Source of the DNA: Desulfobacterales bacterium
Lineage (GTDB): Bacteria; Desulfobacterota; Desulfobacteria; Desulfobacterales; 4be13
Reading direction: 5' to 3'
Length of the DNA stretch: 6,077 nucleotides
NCBI GenBank assembly: GCA_029934695.1
Contig: JAOZLU010000440.1
Location: 1-6,077, forward strand
Below the pieces are notes generated by a model. That model saw only the letters and a list, made by a program, of their open reading frames with translations. It ran no database searches and was not told where the DNA came from. Below, in pieces: positions 1 to 5,909 of this stretch. The stretch's first letter is position 1, and the number at the start of each line of letters is the position of its first letter. The translations under genes and the position numbers were made by a program.

Positions 1-89
1 TGTTTGATGTTTGATGTTTGATGTTCGATGTTCGATGTTCGATGTTTGATGTTTGTTGTTTGATGTTTGTTGTTTGATGTTTGATGTTT
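1..89 (+). repeat. Heptanucleotide tandem array, left end (TGTTTGA units)
   Basis: Twelve consecutive 7-base units plus five bases of a thirteenth are present, beginning at the first base of the window, so the array may extend further left. Most units are TGTTTGA. Units 4-6 are TGTTCGA and units 8 and 10 are TGTTTGT. The period of 7 is not a multiple of 3 and each TGTTTGA unit carries TGA, so the + strand is closed in all three frames and the array is not coding on that strand. The same unit occurs reverse-complemented at 5961-6077. The function is unknown. Confidence 0.97.
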
Positions 90-92
90 CTG

Positions 93-113
93 AAACGATT
101 TGAAAAATCGTTT
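93..113. repeat. Short perfect inverted repeat next to the heptamer array
   Basis: AAACGATTT (93-101) and AAATCGTTT (105-113) are perfect reverse complements around a GAA spacer. A second small inverted repeat, GTTTC/GAAAC (86-90 and 92-96), overlaps its left edge and the end of the heptamer array. The stem is AT-rich and no separate T-run follows, so it is a poor intrinsic terminator. It may mark the boundary of the repeat array. Confidence 0.6.
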
Positions 114-119
114 TACGCA

Positions 120-148
120 GCCCGGACGATCTGCTGAACCGGCTTTTT
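120..148 (+). terminator. Weak candidate terminator for transcription entering from the left
   Basis: GCC(C)GG at 120-125 can pair with CCGGC at 139-143, giving five pairs with one bulged C and a 13-base loop, followed directly by TTTTT at 144-148. The stem is short and bulged, so this is only a possibility. No gene in the window ends upstream of it. Confidence 0.2.
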
Positions 149-220
149 ACCTTTTGCAAAGTTTCATTGTATCCAAATTGAATGCGCTTTTTGTCCCACC
201 AGAATACTCCCTCCACCCCA

Positions 221-249
221 TTGACTTATTAAGCTTTTCACTTTATTAA
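221..249 (+). promoter_or_regulatory. Possible sigma70-type promoter of the 391-1074 gene
   Basis: TTGACT (221-226, 5/6 to the -35 consensus) is separated by 17 bases from TATTAA (244-249, 4/6 to the -10 consensus). Use of this promoter would give a leader of roughly 135 bases. The rest of the stretch 114-390 holds no gene I can support: it contains this promoter, potential leader hairpins (253-307) and one palindromic repeat (316-338). The match could be chance in AT-rich DNA. Confidence 0.35.
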
Positions 250-315
250 ATAAGGAAATCAGGCACCCGAACATATATCTATTTTCAGATATTGGATTTC
301 CTGAAAAATCATTCC

Positions 316-338
316 CCTCCCGCGGGATTGCCAAATCC
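316..338 (-). repeat. Dispersed palindromic repeat, copy A
   Basis: Read on the - strand, the core is GGATT-TGGC-AATCC (338 to 325), then five bases, then GAGG (319-316). This matches the layout of five other copies (core GGATT-TRNC-AATCC, then 4-5 bases, then GAGC), with one mismatch in the tail. It lies in the presumed leader of the 391-1074 gene, about 50 bases before the start codon. It is the least conserved of the six copies. Confidence 0.6.
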
Positions 339-390
339 GTCGGAAATGCCCGATACTTTGAACTTTCCACTGTGAAAAGGAGAGGCCATT

Positions 391-1074
391 ATGAAACGTG
401 ATTTAACAAAAACAGTTGTATCATTATTTGTTCTTGCAGCCTTTATGACATTGGGGGCAAACTCATATAATCGCTATGATACTTACTTAATAAGTAAAGA
501 AAAAGATAAGGTGAAAGACAGCCTGAAAGAGTTTAAATCAGATACCCATCTAATCTTAATTTCTGTTGATTCTTGTTACTTTAAACTGAAATCTCTTCTG
601 GAACACAATGATTTAAGGGATAACAGTATAAGATTATTGGAAATGCGCCTGGAAGGCATGATAGATAAATATGACTCTCTGATCCGCTCCTTTAATAAAA
701 GCGAGTCAAAGGCCCGATATTTCTTTAAGATACTTAAACGCAGGGCTAAAGAAAATAATACTGAAAAGTTCAGAAGAAAACTGTTGAGAAGAATAAAAAA
801 GAAAGAAAAAAGCTTTGAAAAACAAATGAGGCGTACCAAACCGCTTCTGGAAGATATCAGAAAATCTATCCTGAAATTTGATGACATTGTGGGGTATTGT
901 CAGATCAGCAAAGGACTCGACGGAGTTGACGACATCATTGAAGATGTTGTCAACACAATAGAAGAGGGAGAGGAGTTGCATTCTGAAATTAAAGAATATA
1001 TAGACGAAGGTTTGAAAATCATCGGAAATATTGACTCAAGGAATTCTATATGTTCTTTCTTTAAATTCTGGTAG
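391..1074 (+). CDS. Hypothetical exported or membrane-anchored charged helical protein
   Basis: I do not recognise this 227-residue protein. The start is supported by AAGGAGAGG at 377-385, well spaced from the ATG. Residues 2-7 are positively charged and residues 9-22 are hydrophobic, like a Sec signal peptide or a single membrane anchor. There is no lipobox cysteine, and cleavage near Ala23-Asn24-Ser25 is possible. The rest looks mostly helical and is strongly charge-segregated: residues about 103-151 are Lys/Arg-rich (for example LLRRIKKKEK), while about 178-206 are Asp/Glu-rich. Such halves could pack on each other or bind a charged polymer, but that is inference. Cysteines are at 62, 170 and 221, and the C-terminus is aromatic (FFKFW). 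The gene is clearly more AT-rich than rsmA and the M16 gene, which suggests separate acquisition. It converges with rsmA, 14 bases away, with no clear terminator between. I am fairly sure it is a real gene; its function is unknown. Confidence 0.75.
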   Translation: MKRDLTKTVVSLFVLAAFMTLGANSYNRYDTYLISKEKDKVKDSLKEFKSDTHLILISVDSCYFKLKSLLEHNDLRDNSIRLLEMRLEGMIDKYDSLIRSFNKSESKARYFFKILKRRAKENNTEKFRRKLLRRIKKKEKSFEKQMRRTKPLLEDIRKSILKFDDIVGYCQISKGLDGVDDIIEDVVNTIEEGEELHSEIKEYIDEGLKIIGNIDSRNSICSFFKFW

Positions 1075-1088
1075 CGCAATTGCCCACC

Positions 1089-1931
1089 TCAAATCTCACC
1101 TATATGGTTGCTCAACTCGACAAATTCCCGCACTTCAAGCGTCTCGGCCCGCCGGGACGGATCTATGCCAGCATGTTTTAACACTTCGTGTGCTGTTCCG
1201 GGATCCATACGGAACTCACTGCCTGCCAATGCATTTCTGAGGGTTTTCCGTCTCTGACCAAAGGCCGCTTTGATCACCCTGAAAAGAAACGCCTCATCAT
1301 CTGCCGGATATTCCGGCATTTCCTTAAATTGTATTTCAAGAACTTGGGAATCCACCCCGGGTTTTGGGAAAAAAACCGAAGCGCTGATATTTGCAAGCGT
1401 CTTTATCTCTGAACAATATCGGAGCATTACGGTGAGCCGGCCATAGTCCTTGCATCCGGGGGACGCGGCAATCCGTTGGGCAAGTTCCTTCTGAAACATC
1501 AGGATCGCCCGGGACGCGGCATTTCTGGACTGAACCAGTTGCACAAGCACCTGGGAGGAGATGTTGTAGGGAAGATTTCCCATAACCACCAATTTACGCC
1601 CTGCATTTTCTGCCAGTGCCTCAATATCAAATTTCAGAATATTTTCTTCTGTTAAAACAACATTTGAAAGGCTGTTTGCAAGCAGTTCTGTTTGCAGAAG
1701 ACCAATTAGTTGGCGATCTTTTTCTACGGCATAGACCTTTTTTGCGATACGGGCCACAGGCATTGTCAGGGCACCCAGCCCGGCCCCGATTTCCAGAACA
1801 ACATCTTCCGGCAGGATTCCGGAACGGGCTGCGATCATTTCCGCTGTTGACGGGTCAGATAAAAAATTCTGGCCCAGTTGCTTTTTGGGACGTAAATTCC
1901 ATGCTGTAAGGAGTGTTCTGGGTGATGTCAT
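1089..1931 (-). CDS. rsmA: 16S rRNA (adenine(1518)-N6/adenine(1519)-N6)-dimethyltransferase RsmA (KsgA)
   Basis: The 280-residue product has the usual length of RsmA/KsgA, the cytoplasmic enzyme that uses S-adenosylmethionine to dimethylate two adjacent adenines in helix 45 of 16S rRNA late in 30S assembly. Visible motifs in order are RPKKQLGQNFL (14-24); the SAM-binding motif I EIGAGLG (47-53); the acidic Glu70 that should contact the ribose; the catalytic motif IV NLPY (119-122); PGVDSQVLEI (191-200); and FGQRRKTLRN (224-233) in the C-terminal domain. The start at 1931 puts the conserved LGQNFL near the N-terminus. The frame stays open upstream to 2294, but that extension runs through the intergenic repeats and into the M16 gene and has no RsmA similarity. 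The Shine-Dalgarno site is weak. The gene is divergent from the M16 peptidase gene, and its own promoter is not evident. It is intact. Loss of this enzyme gives kasugamycin resistance in other bacteria. Confidence 0.97.
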   Translation of the reverse strand: MTSPRTLLTAWNLRPKKQLGQNFLSDPSTAEMIAARSGILPEDVVLEIGAGLGALTMPVARIAKKVYAVEKDRQLIGLLQTELLANSLSNVVLTEENILKFDIEALAENAGRKLVVMGNLPYNISSQVLVQLVQSRNAASRAILMFQKELAQRIAASPGCKDYGRLTVMLRYCSEIKTLANISASVFFPKPGVDSQVLEIQFKEMPEYPADDEAFLFRVIKAAFGQRRKTLRNALAGSEFRMDPGTAHEVLKHAGIDPSRRAETLEVREFVELSNHIGEI

Positions 1932-1983
1932 ATCAGAACAGCTAACATAAAAAATTTTTGTTTTCAAGATGAATTGTGAATAA

Positions 1984-2000
1984 TGATGTTGGATGTTTGA
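1984..2000 (+). repeat. Remnant of the heptamer repeat between rsmA and the M16 gene
   Basis: The 17 bases read TGA-TGTTGGA-TGTTTGA, two and a half units of the heptamer that forms the terminal arrays, with a single mismatch (G for T). It has the same orientation as the left array. It lies 53 bases upstream of the rsmA start codon and well before the M16 promoter. It could be a seed or a decayed remnant of an array; chance similarity is possible but unlikely at this length. Confidence 0.6.
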
Positions 2001-2081
2001 TTTTTCCCTCCCTTTAACTTGACTTTTGGTATGATTAATGGGTAAATTATCGCTTTGACAATGAAATCCGGAGTCCAAAAA

Positions 2082-2107
2082 GCTCGTCTGGGATTGACAA
2101 ATCCCAG
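2082..2107 (-). repeat. Dispersed palindromic repeat, copy B, overlapping the M16 promoter
   Basis: CTGGGATT (2088-2095) and AATCCCAG (2100-2107) form a perfect 8-base-pair inverted repeat around GACA. Read on the - strand, the loop is TGTC and the tail after the core is CAGAC-GAGC (2090-2082), which matches the family layout. The arms are identical to those of copy F at 5910-5929. The -35 box of the M16 gene lies within the palindrome, so it may act as an operator, or a repeat insertion may have supplied the -35 box. Confidence 0.85.
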
Positions 2108-2122
2108 GCAACACCAAATAAT
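2094..2122 (+). promoter_or_regulatory. Sigma70-type promoter of the M16 peptidase gene
   Basis: TTGACA (2094-2099), a perfect -35 hexamer, is followed after 17 bases by AATAAT (2117-2122), 5/6 to the -10 consensus. Transcription would start near 2129, leaving a leader of about 20 bases that contains the AGGAAAG Shine-Dalgarno site and leads to the ATG at 2151. The -35 box is inside palindromic repeat copy B. A second perfect TTGACA at 2055-2060 and a TTGACT at 2019-2024 lack comparably good -10 partners. Confidence 0.65.
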
Positions 2123-2150
2123 CAGCCATTATCCAGGAAAGAGTATATTT

Positions 2151-5141
2151 ATGAACGCAGATCACAATAATCCGGGCCTCAAAGAAGGCGACCATATTGA
2201 CGACTATCGTATTAAAAAAGTGACACTGCTTGAACTGATCAATTCTTTTTTTTATGAGTTGGAGCATCTTCCCACAGGTGCCGCTCATGTCCATATCAGT
2301 AATGATGACAAAGAAAACACCTTTGGCGTGACATTTAAGACAGTTCCTTCAGATTCAAGCGGTGTCGCCCATATTTTGGAGCATACTGCCTTATGCGGCT
2401 CTGAAAAATTTCCCGTGCGTGATCCTTTCTTTTCGATGCTGAAAAGAAGCCTGAGCACTTTTATGAACGCTCTCACCGCATCGGACTGGACCATGTACCC
2501 GTTCTCCACGCAGAACAGAAAAGATTTTTACAACCTCATGGATGTCTATCTTGACGCTGCCTTTTTCCCCAATCTGGATAATCTCAGCTTCAAACAGGAA
2601 GGGCATCGCATGGAAATCGAAGATGAAAAGCTGGTTTACAAAGGCGTTGTTTACAATGAGATGAAGGGAGCCATGTCATCGCCGGATCAGGTGCTGGTCC
2701 GGTCTCTGATGAATGCCCTGTATCCTTCTACCACATACAGCAACAACTCAGGCGGTGATCCCGCGGTAATTCCGTCACTGACATATCACCAGCTCAAGGC
2801 GTTTCACAAACGGCATTACCATCCCAGCAACGCTTTTTTTTACACTTACGGAAACCTGCCTCTGAAAGATCATCTGGCGTTCATCCGCGACAAACTCTTT
2901 TCCCATACACCGGCTTGGGAACGCATTGACCCGAAAACCGATGTGCCTTGCCAGCCGCGGTGGGACAGCCCAAAAGAGGTGACATATCCGTATCCTCTTG
3001 ACAAAAACGAAGATGCGTCAAAGAAATGCCAGGTTTGTGTGGCATGGCTCACCACAGATATCAGGGACCCTTTTGAAGTGCTGGCACTCGCCCTGCTGGA
3101 GCATATTCTTCTCGGAAATTCTGCATCCCCCTTGCGCAAGGCCCTGATTGATTCAGGTCTCGGGAGCACGCTTTCTGACGGAACCGGGTTTGACGCGGAC
3201 AACCGGGACACGTTCTTTGGCTGCGGGCTTAAAGATGTCAGGGAGTCTGATGCTGCGGATATAGAGACGATTATCATTGACACGCTGAAAACTCTTGCGG
3301 ATAAGGGCATTGACAGACAATTGATTGATTCAGCGATCCATCAGGCCGAGTTCCATCGCAAAGAGATCACAAATTCCCCATATCCTTATGGAATGAAGCT
3401 GCTGCTGTCCTTTGCCAGCACTTGGCTCCACCGGGGCGATCCGGCGAGAATACTCCGGTTTGATGACGATCTCAAACGCCTGAATGACGAACTGTCCAAA
3501 GGGCCTTTTTTTGAAAACCGGATAAAGACGTATTTTCTGGATAATCCTCATAAGGTGCTTTTCAAACTGGTTCCGGATCAAATGATGGAACAGAAGGAGA
3601 ACGAGCTGGTCCGGGCGGAGCTTGACCGTATCCAGGCGGATATGCCTTTGTCTGAAATTGACAAAATAAAGGCAGACACGGAAGCTTTGGAGAAGCTCCA
3701 AGAAAGTGCGGAGAATATTTCCGTGCTCCCCACTCTGGAACTCGGAGATATTCCGCCCTCGGTTCAGAGCGTGCCTGAGATCCGGACCCCGGAATTTGAA
3801 GGAGCGGCTTCCGGTTTCCAGTTCCCAATTTCCGTTTATCAGCAGCCCACGTCAGATATTTTTTATTTTTCTGCGGCTGCCGGAGTCGGAACATTGGAGA
3901 AGCATCTGTTCCCCCTGGTGCCGTTCTTCTGCTACGCTTTTCCAAAGGTTGGCACAGCCCGCCGGGACTACGCTGAAATGGTCCGGCTGATTGACGCATA
4001 TACCGGCGGTGTCGGCATCTCGGCCAGCTCCCGTACCGGGTTCGGAGGAAAAGGCGACTGTCTTCCCTTTGTCTCATTTAACGGGAAATGCCTTGTGCGA
4101 AATCAGGATAAACTGTTTGATATTATGGAAGAAATCCTTTGCGAGTTCAGTTTTTCCGATCTGGACCGCCTGAAAAATCTTCTTTCCGAGTACCGGGCAG
4201 GACTGGAATCCGCAGTCTTGCATAATGGTCACGGACTGGCGATTTCTCTTGCGTCAAGGAATTTTTCAATAACCCGTGCTATCGGGGAAACATGGGGCGG
4301 AATTTACCAGTTGCAGACAATCAAGAACCTCACCGACAACCTTACAGATGATGCGATGACATCTCTTGCAGAGGATTTGACGTCTGTGGGCAAAAACCTT
4401 TCCCTCAGAGACAATTTCAAGGCTGCGCTGGTCGGTGAGGAAAATGCTTTGGCATCGGCGTTTTCTTCCGCAACATCCTTGCAGAACAAGTTTCATGGGG
4501 GAAAATCTCACGGATTTCTGCCTCCGGAAATGGACCTGAGCGACGAGGTTCCCAGAGAAGGATGGAGCACCTCTTCTGCTGTGTCGTTTGTGGCCCGCGC
4601 ATTCAAAACCGTTCGCCTGGAGCATGAAGACTCCCCTGTCTTGACGGTCATTGGAAAATTGCTCCGCTCCCTGTATCTGCATCGGGAGATTCGTGAAAAA
4701 GGAGGAGCTTACGGTGTCATGTCAGTATATAATGCTGAAGATGGTCAGTTCTGCTTCGGGTCTTACCGTGATCCTCATATTGTTTCCACGCTGGACACGT
4801 ATGAGAATGCGTCAGCTTTCATAAGGTCCGGGAAATACAGCAGCGAAGATATCAAAGAGGCAATTCTGCAAATATGCTCCGACATTGACAAACCTGACTC
4901 TCCGGGTCATGCTGCGATAAAAGCGTTTTACAGGAAGATCATTTCGCTGCCGGATGAAACCCGGAAGCGTTTCAAAGAGCGGCTTCTTGCAGTGACTCGC
5001 GACCAGGTTATGGATGTGGCGGAAAAATATTTTGCTCAGAACAGAGAAAAACAGGCCGTTGCAGTCATTTCAAGCGAGGATAAGCTGAAAAGTGCGAATG
5101 AAAAAATGCCGGAGAACCCCCTGAGCCTTCACAGGATTTAG
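2151..5141 (+). CDS. M16C-family zinc metallopeptidase (PreP/Cym1-like, insulinase superfamily)
   Basis: This is a 996-residue protein of the usual length for the PreP/Cym1 branch, which degrades unstructured peptides inside a closed two-halved chamber. The inverted zinc motif HxxEH is HILEH at 74-78 (His74, catalytic Glu77, His78), and the third zinc ligand is probably Glu170 in VVYNEMKGA. SSGVAHILEHTALCGS and RDPFFSMLKRS are typical of the subfamily. The order is an active N-terminal domain, an inactive M16 domain, the M16C-associated linker region (with LPTLELGDIPP at about 526-536), then a C-terminal half carrying REKGGAYG. In that motif Arg848 and Tyr854 fit the conserved Arg/Tyr that hold substrate in this superfamily. 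No signal peptide is seen, so it is probably cytoplasmic. I chose ATG 2151, preceded by AGGAAAG (2135-2141), over in-frame starts from 2055, because the extension translates the promoter and a palindromic repeat. The gene is intact. Its role in peptide turnover is inferred from the family. Confidence 0.95.
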   Translation: MNADHNNPGLKEGDHIDDYRIKKVTLLELINSFFYELEHLPTGAAHVHISNDDKENTFGVTFKTVPSDSSGVAHILEHTALCGSEKFPVRDPFFSMLKRSLSTFMNALTASDWTMYPFSTQNRKDFYNLMDVYLDAAFFPNLDNLSFKQEGHRMEIEDEKLVYKGVVYNEMKGAMSSPDQVLVRSLMNALYPSTTYSNNSGGDPAVIPSLTYHQLKAFHKRHYHPSNAFFYTYGNLPLKDHLAFIRDKLFSHTPAWERIDPKTDVPCQPRWDSPKEVTYPYPLDKNEDASKKCQVCVAWLTTDIRDPFEVLALALLEHILLGNSASPLRKALIDSGLGSTLSDGTGFDADNRDTFFGCGLKDVRESDAADIETIIIDTLKTLADKGIDRQLIDSAIHQAEFHRKEITNSPYPYGMKLLLSFASTWLHRGDPARILRFDDDLKRLNDELSKGPFFENRIKTYFLDNPHKVLFKLVPDQMMEQKENELVRAELDRIQADMPLSEIDKIKADTEALEKLQESAENISVLPTLELGDIPPSVQSVPEIRTPEFEGAASGFQFPISVYQQPTSDIFYFSAAAGVGTLEKHLFPLVPFFCYAFPKVGTARRDYAEMVRLIDAYTGGVGISASSRTGFGGKGDCLPFVSFNGKCLVRNQDKLFDIMEEILCEFSFSDLDRLKNLLSEYRAGLESAVLHNGHGLAISLASRNFSITRAIGETWGGIYQLQTIKNLTDNLTDDAMTSLAEDLTSVGKNLSLRDNFKAALVGEENALASAFSSATSLQNKFHGGKSHGFLPPEMDLSDEVPREGWSTSSAVSFVARAFKTVRLEHEDSPVLTVIGKLLRSLYLHREIREKGGAYGVMSVYNAEDGQFCFGSYRDPHIVSTLDTYENASAFIRSGKYSSEDIKEAILQICSDIDKPDSPGHAAIKAFYRKIISLPDETRKRFKERLLAVTRDQVMDVAEKYFAQNREKQAVAVISSEDKLKSANEKMPENPLSLHRI

Positions 5142-5235
5142 GCTGAAAATTGGAAACTCAGTACGAAAATGACCCCCCGGGAGCATCAAATAAACGCCCG
5201 GTTCGGCCCGTCACGTTCGGTACGGATTGGCCGGG

Positions 5236-5261
5236 GGATTTGCCAATCCTCTGGGAGCGTT
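5236..5261 (+). repeat. Dispersed palindromic repeat, copy C
   Basis: The core GGATT-TGCC-AATCC (5236-5249) is followed by five bases and then GAGC in GGGAGCGTT (5253-5261). The outer arms are not paired. GGATTGGC at 5224-5231 can also pair with GCCAATCC at 5242-5249, so a partly overlapping alternative stem exists. Copy D starts exactly 40 bases later with the same 14-base core, so C and D form an imperfect tandem pair. The spacer between the M16 stop and the antitoxin start (5142-5382) has no gene I can support. Confidence 0.75.
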
Positions 5262-5275
5262 AAAAAAAGCCTTGA

Positions 5276-5300
5276 GGATTTGCCAATCCCAGAGAGCATC
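5276..5300 (+). repeat. Dispersed palindromic repeat, copy D
   Basis: The core GGATT-TGCC-AATCC (5276-5289) is identical to copy C and is followed after four bases by GAGCATC (5294-5300). Both copies continue into an A-rich run ending in AAGCC or AAAGCC. A similar tail without a palindrome, GGGAGCATCAAATAAACGCC, stands at 5179-5198 and may be a decayed copy. Confidence 0.75.
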
Positions 5301-5328
5301 TGAAAAGCCACATAGGCATAATATTTGT

Positions 5329-5359
5329 AACGCTCGGTTCGGATTGGTAAATCCGAACC
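5329..5359 (-). repeat. Dispersed palindromic repeat, copy E, upstream of the toxin-antitoxin pair
   Basis: The arms GGTTCGGATT (5336-5345) and AATCCGAACC (5350-5359) are perfect 10-base complements around GGTA, the longest stem of the six copies. On the - strand the tail is GAGCGTT (5335-5329), five bases after the core as in the other copies. The outer arms differ from those of copies B and F (GGTTC/GAACC against CTG/CAG), yet pairing is kept. It ends 23 bases before the antitoxin ATG, where an autoregulatory operator would be expected. Confidence 0.85.
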
Positions 5360-5382
5360 AAATTAAAGAGGAGGGGAGAAAA

Positions 5383-5577
5383 ATGGCATTTGCACTAAAA
5401 AGAATGGAGAGTGTTGAACTGATCAACTTGGAACGTCTGGCTTACATTCTGAAAAGTCTCACCTCTCCTGAAATTGAGACGCTGGAAATTCTCGTGGATG
5501 AAGACGCATATCAGACCATCAGCCATTCCTTAAAGGAAGCGGATGCAGGCGAAAGGATACCCATTGATGAGTGGTAA
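5383..5577 (+). CDS. Putative type II antitoxin, partner of the RelE/ParE toxin
   Basis: This encodes a small acidic 64-residue protein directly upstream of, and overlapping, a RelE/ParE toxin gene, which is the standard antitoxin position. It reads as a helical N-terminal part (residues about 9-37, with LERLAYILKSLTSPEIETLEIL) and a C-terminal tail SLKEADAGERIPIDEW. That tail resembles the toxin-wrapping end of many RelB/Phd-like antitoxins. No clear DNA-binding fold can be assigned by eye. The start at 5383 has a strong Shine-Dalgarno, GAGGAGGGGAG (5367-5377). An upstream in-frame ATG at 5227 is rejected because that stretch is made of palindromic repeats. A weak -10-like CATAAT (5317-5322) lacks a good -35, so the promoter is unclear. 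Palindrome E lies between it and the gene and could be the operator. The antitoxin role comes mainly from context. Confidence 0.75.
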   Translation: MAFALKRMESVELINLERLAYILKSLTSPEIETLEILVDEDAYQTISHSLKEADAGERIPIDEW

Positions 5578-5866
5578 AAGAAAATATCAGATATTCATGG
5601 CGCCTTCCGCACATAAGAAGTATAAAAAATTTCATCCGGCTTTGAAAGGTAAGGTAAAAGAGGAAGCGGAGAAGCTGGCAGAAGCCCCGTATCTTTGTGG
5701 GGAGTTGAAGGGACATCTTAAAGGCATAAGGTCCTGCCATTTCGAGTTTGACAAAGTCCAATATCGGATTGCTTACAGGATTCTTGAGGACGAAAAGGAG
5801 ATTGAAATTGTTTTGATAAAGTCCAGAGAGAATTTTTATCAAATTTTAAGACGGCTCATAAAATGA
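5567..5866 (+). CDS. RelE/ParE-family type II toxin
   Basis: The 99-residue basic protein fits the RelE/ParE fold: a first strand YQIFMAPSAHKKYKKF (7-22), a helical part (about 23-44), then LKGHLKGIRSCHFEF and QYRIAYRI (66-72), a strand EIEIVLIK (78-85) and the closing SRENFYQILRRL (86-97). Arg87 and Tyr91 occupy the positions of the catalytic Arg and Tyr of E. coli RelE, and Arg67 is in the conserved YRxxY segment. RelE members cut mRNA in the ribosome, while ParE members poison gyrase. Sequence alone does not settle which applies, but the Arg/Tyr pair leans towards RelE. I chose ATG 5567, preceded by GAAAGGAT (5551-5558). It overlaps the antitoxin end by 11 bases, which suggests translational coupling. 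An in-frame ATG at 5543, giving eight more residues, is an alternative. The gene is intact. Confidence 0.87.
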   Translation: MSGKRKYQIFMAPSAHKKYKKFHPALKGKVKEEAEKLAEAPYLCGELKGHLKGIRSCHFEFDKVQYRIAYRILEDEKEIEIVLIKSRENFYQILRRLIK

Positions 5867-5909
5867 ATCCGCATGAGAATTCCGAGTTGGGCAGGGGAGC
5901 CTTGGGTGT

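Noticed and set aside
164..370. A 68-codon reading frame on the - strand upstream of the 391-1074 gene
   Set aside because: It spans a likely promoter and leader and palindrome copy A, and its product shows no family resemblance or clear start signal.
2055..2150. A 32-residue N-terminal extension of the M16 peptidase from an upstream start at 2055
   Set aside because: The stretch contains the promoter and palindrome copy B and translates them. ATG 2151 has a suitable ribosome binding site and gives the usual family N-terminus.
1932..2294. A 121-residue N-terminal extension of RsmA on the - strand
   Set aside because: It overlaps the M16 gene start and the intergenic repeats. RsmA proteins start shortly before the LGQNFL motif, as with the ATG at 1931.
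5177..5201. CCGGG (5177-5181) paired with CCCGG (5197-5201) as a terminator for the M16 gene
   Set aside because: There are only five pairs with a 15-base loop, and no T-run follows. It does not meet the form of an intrinsic terminator.
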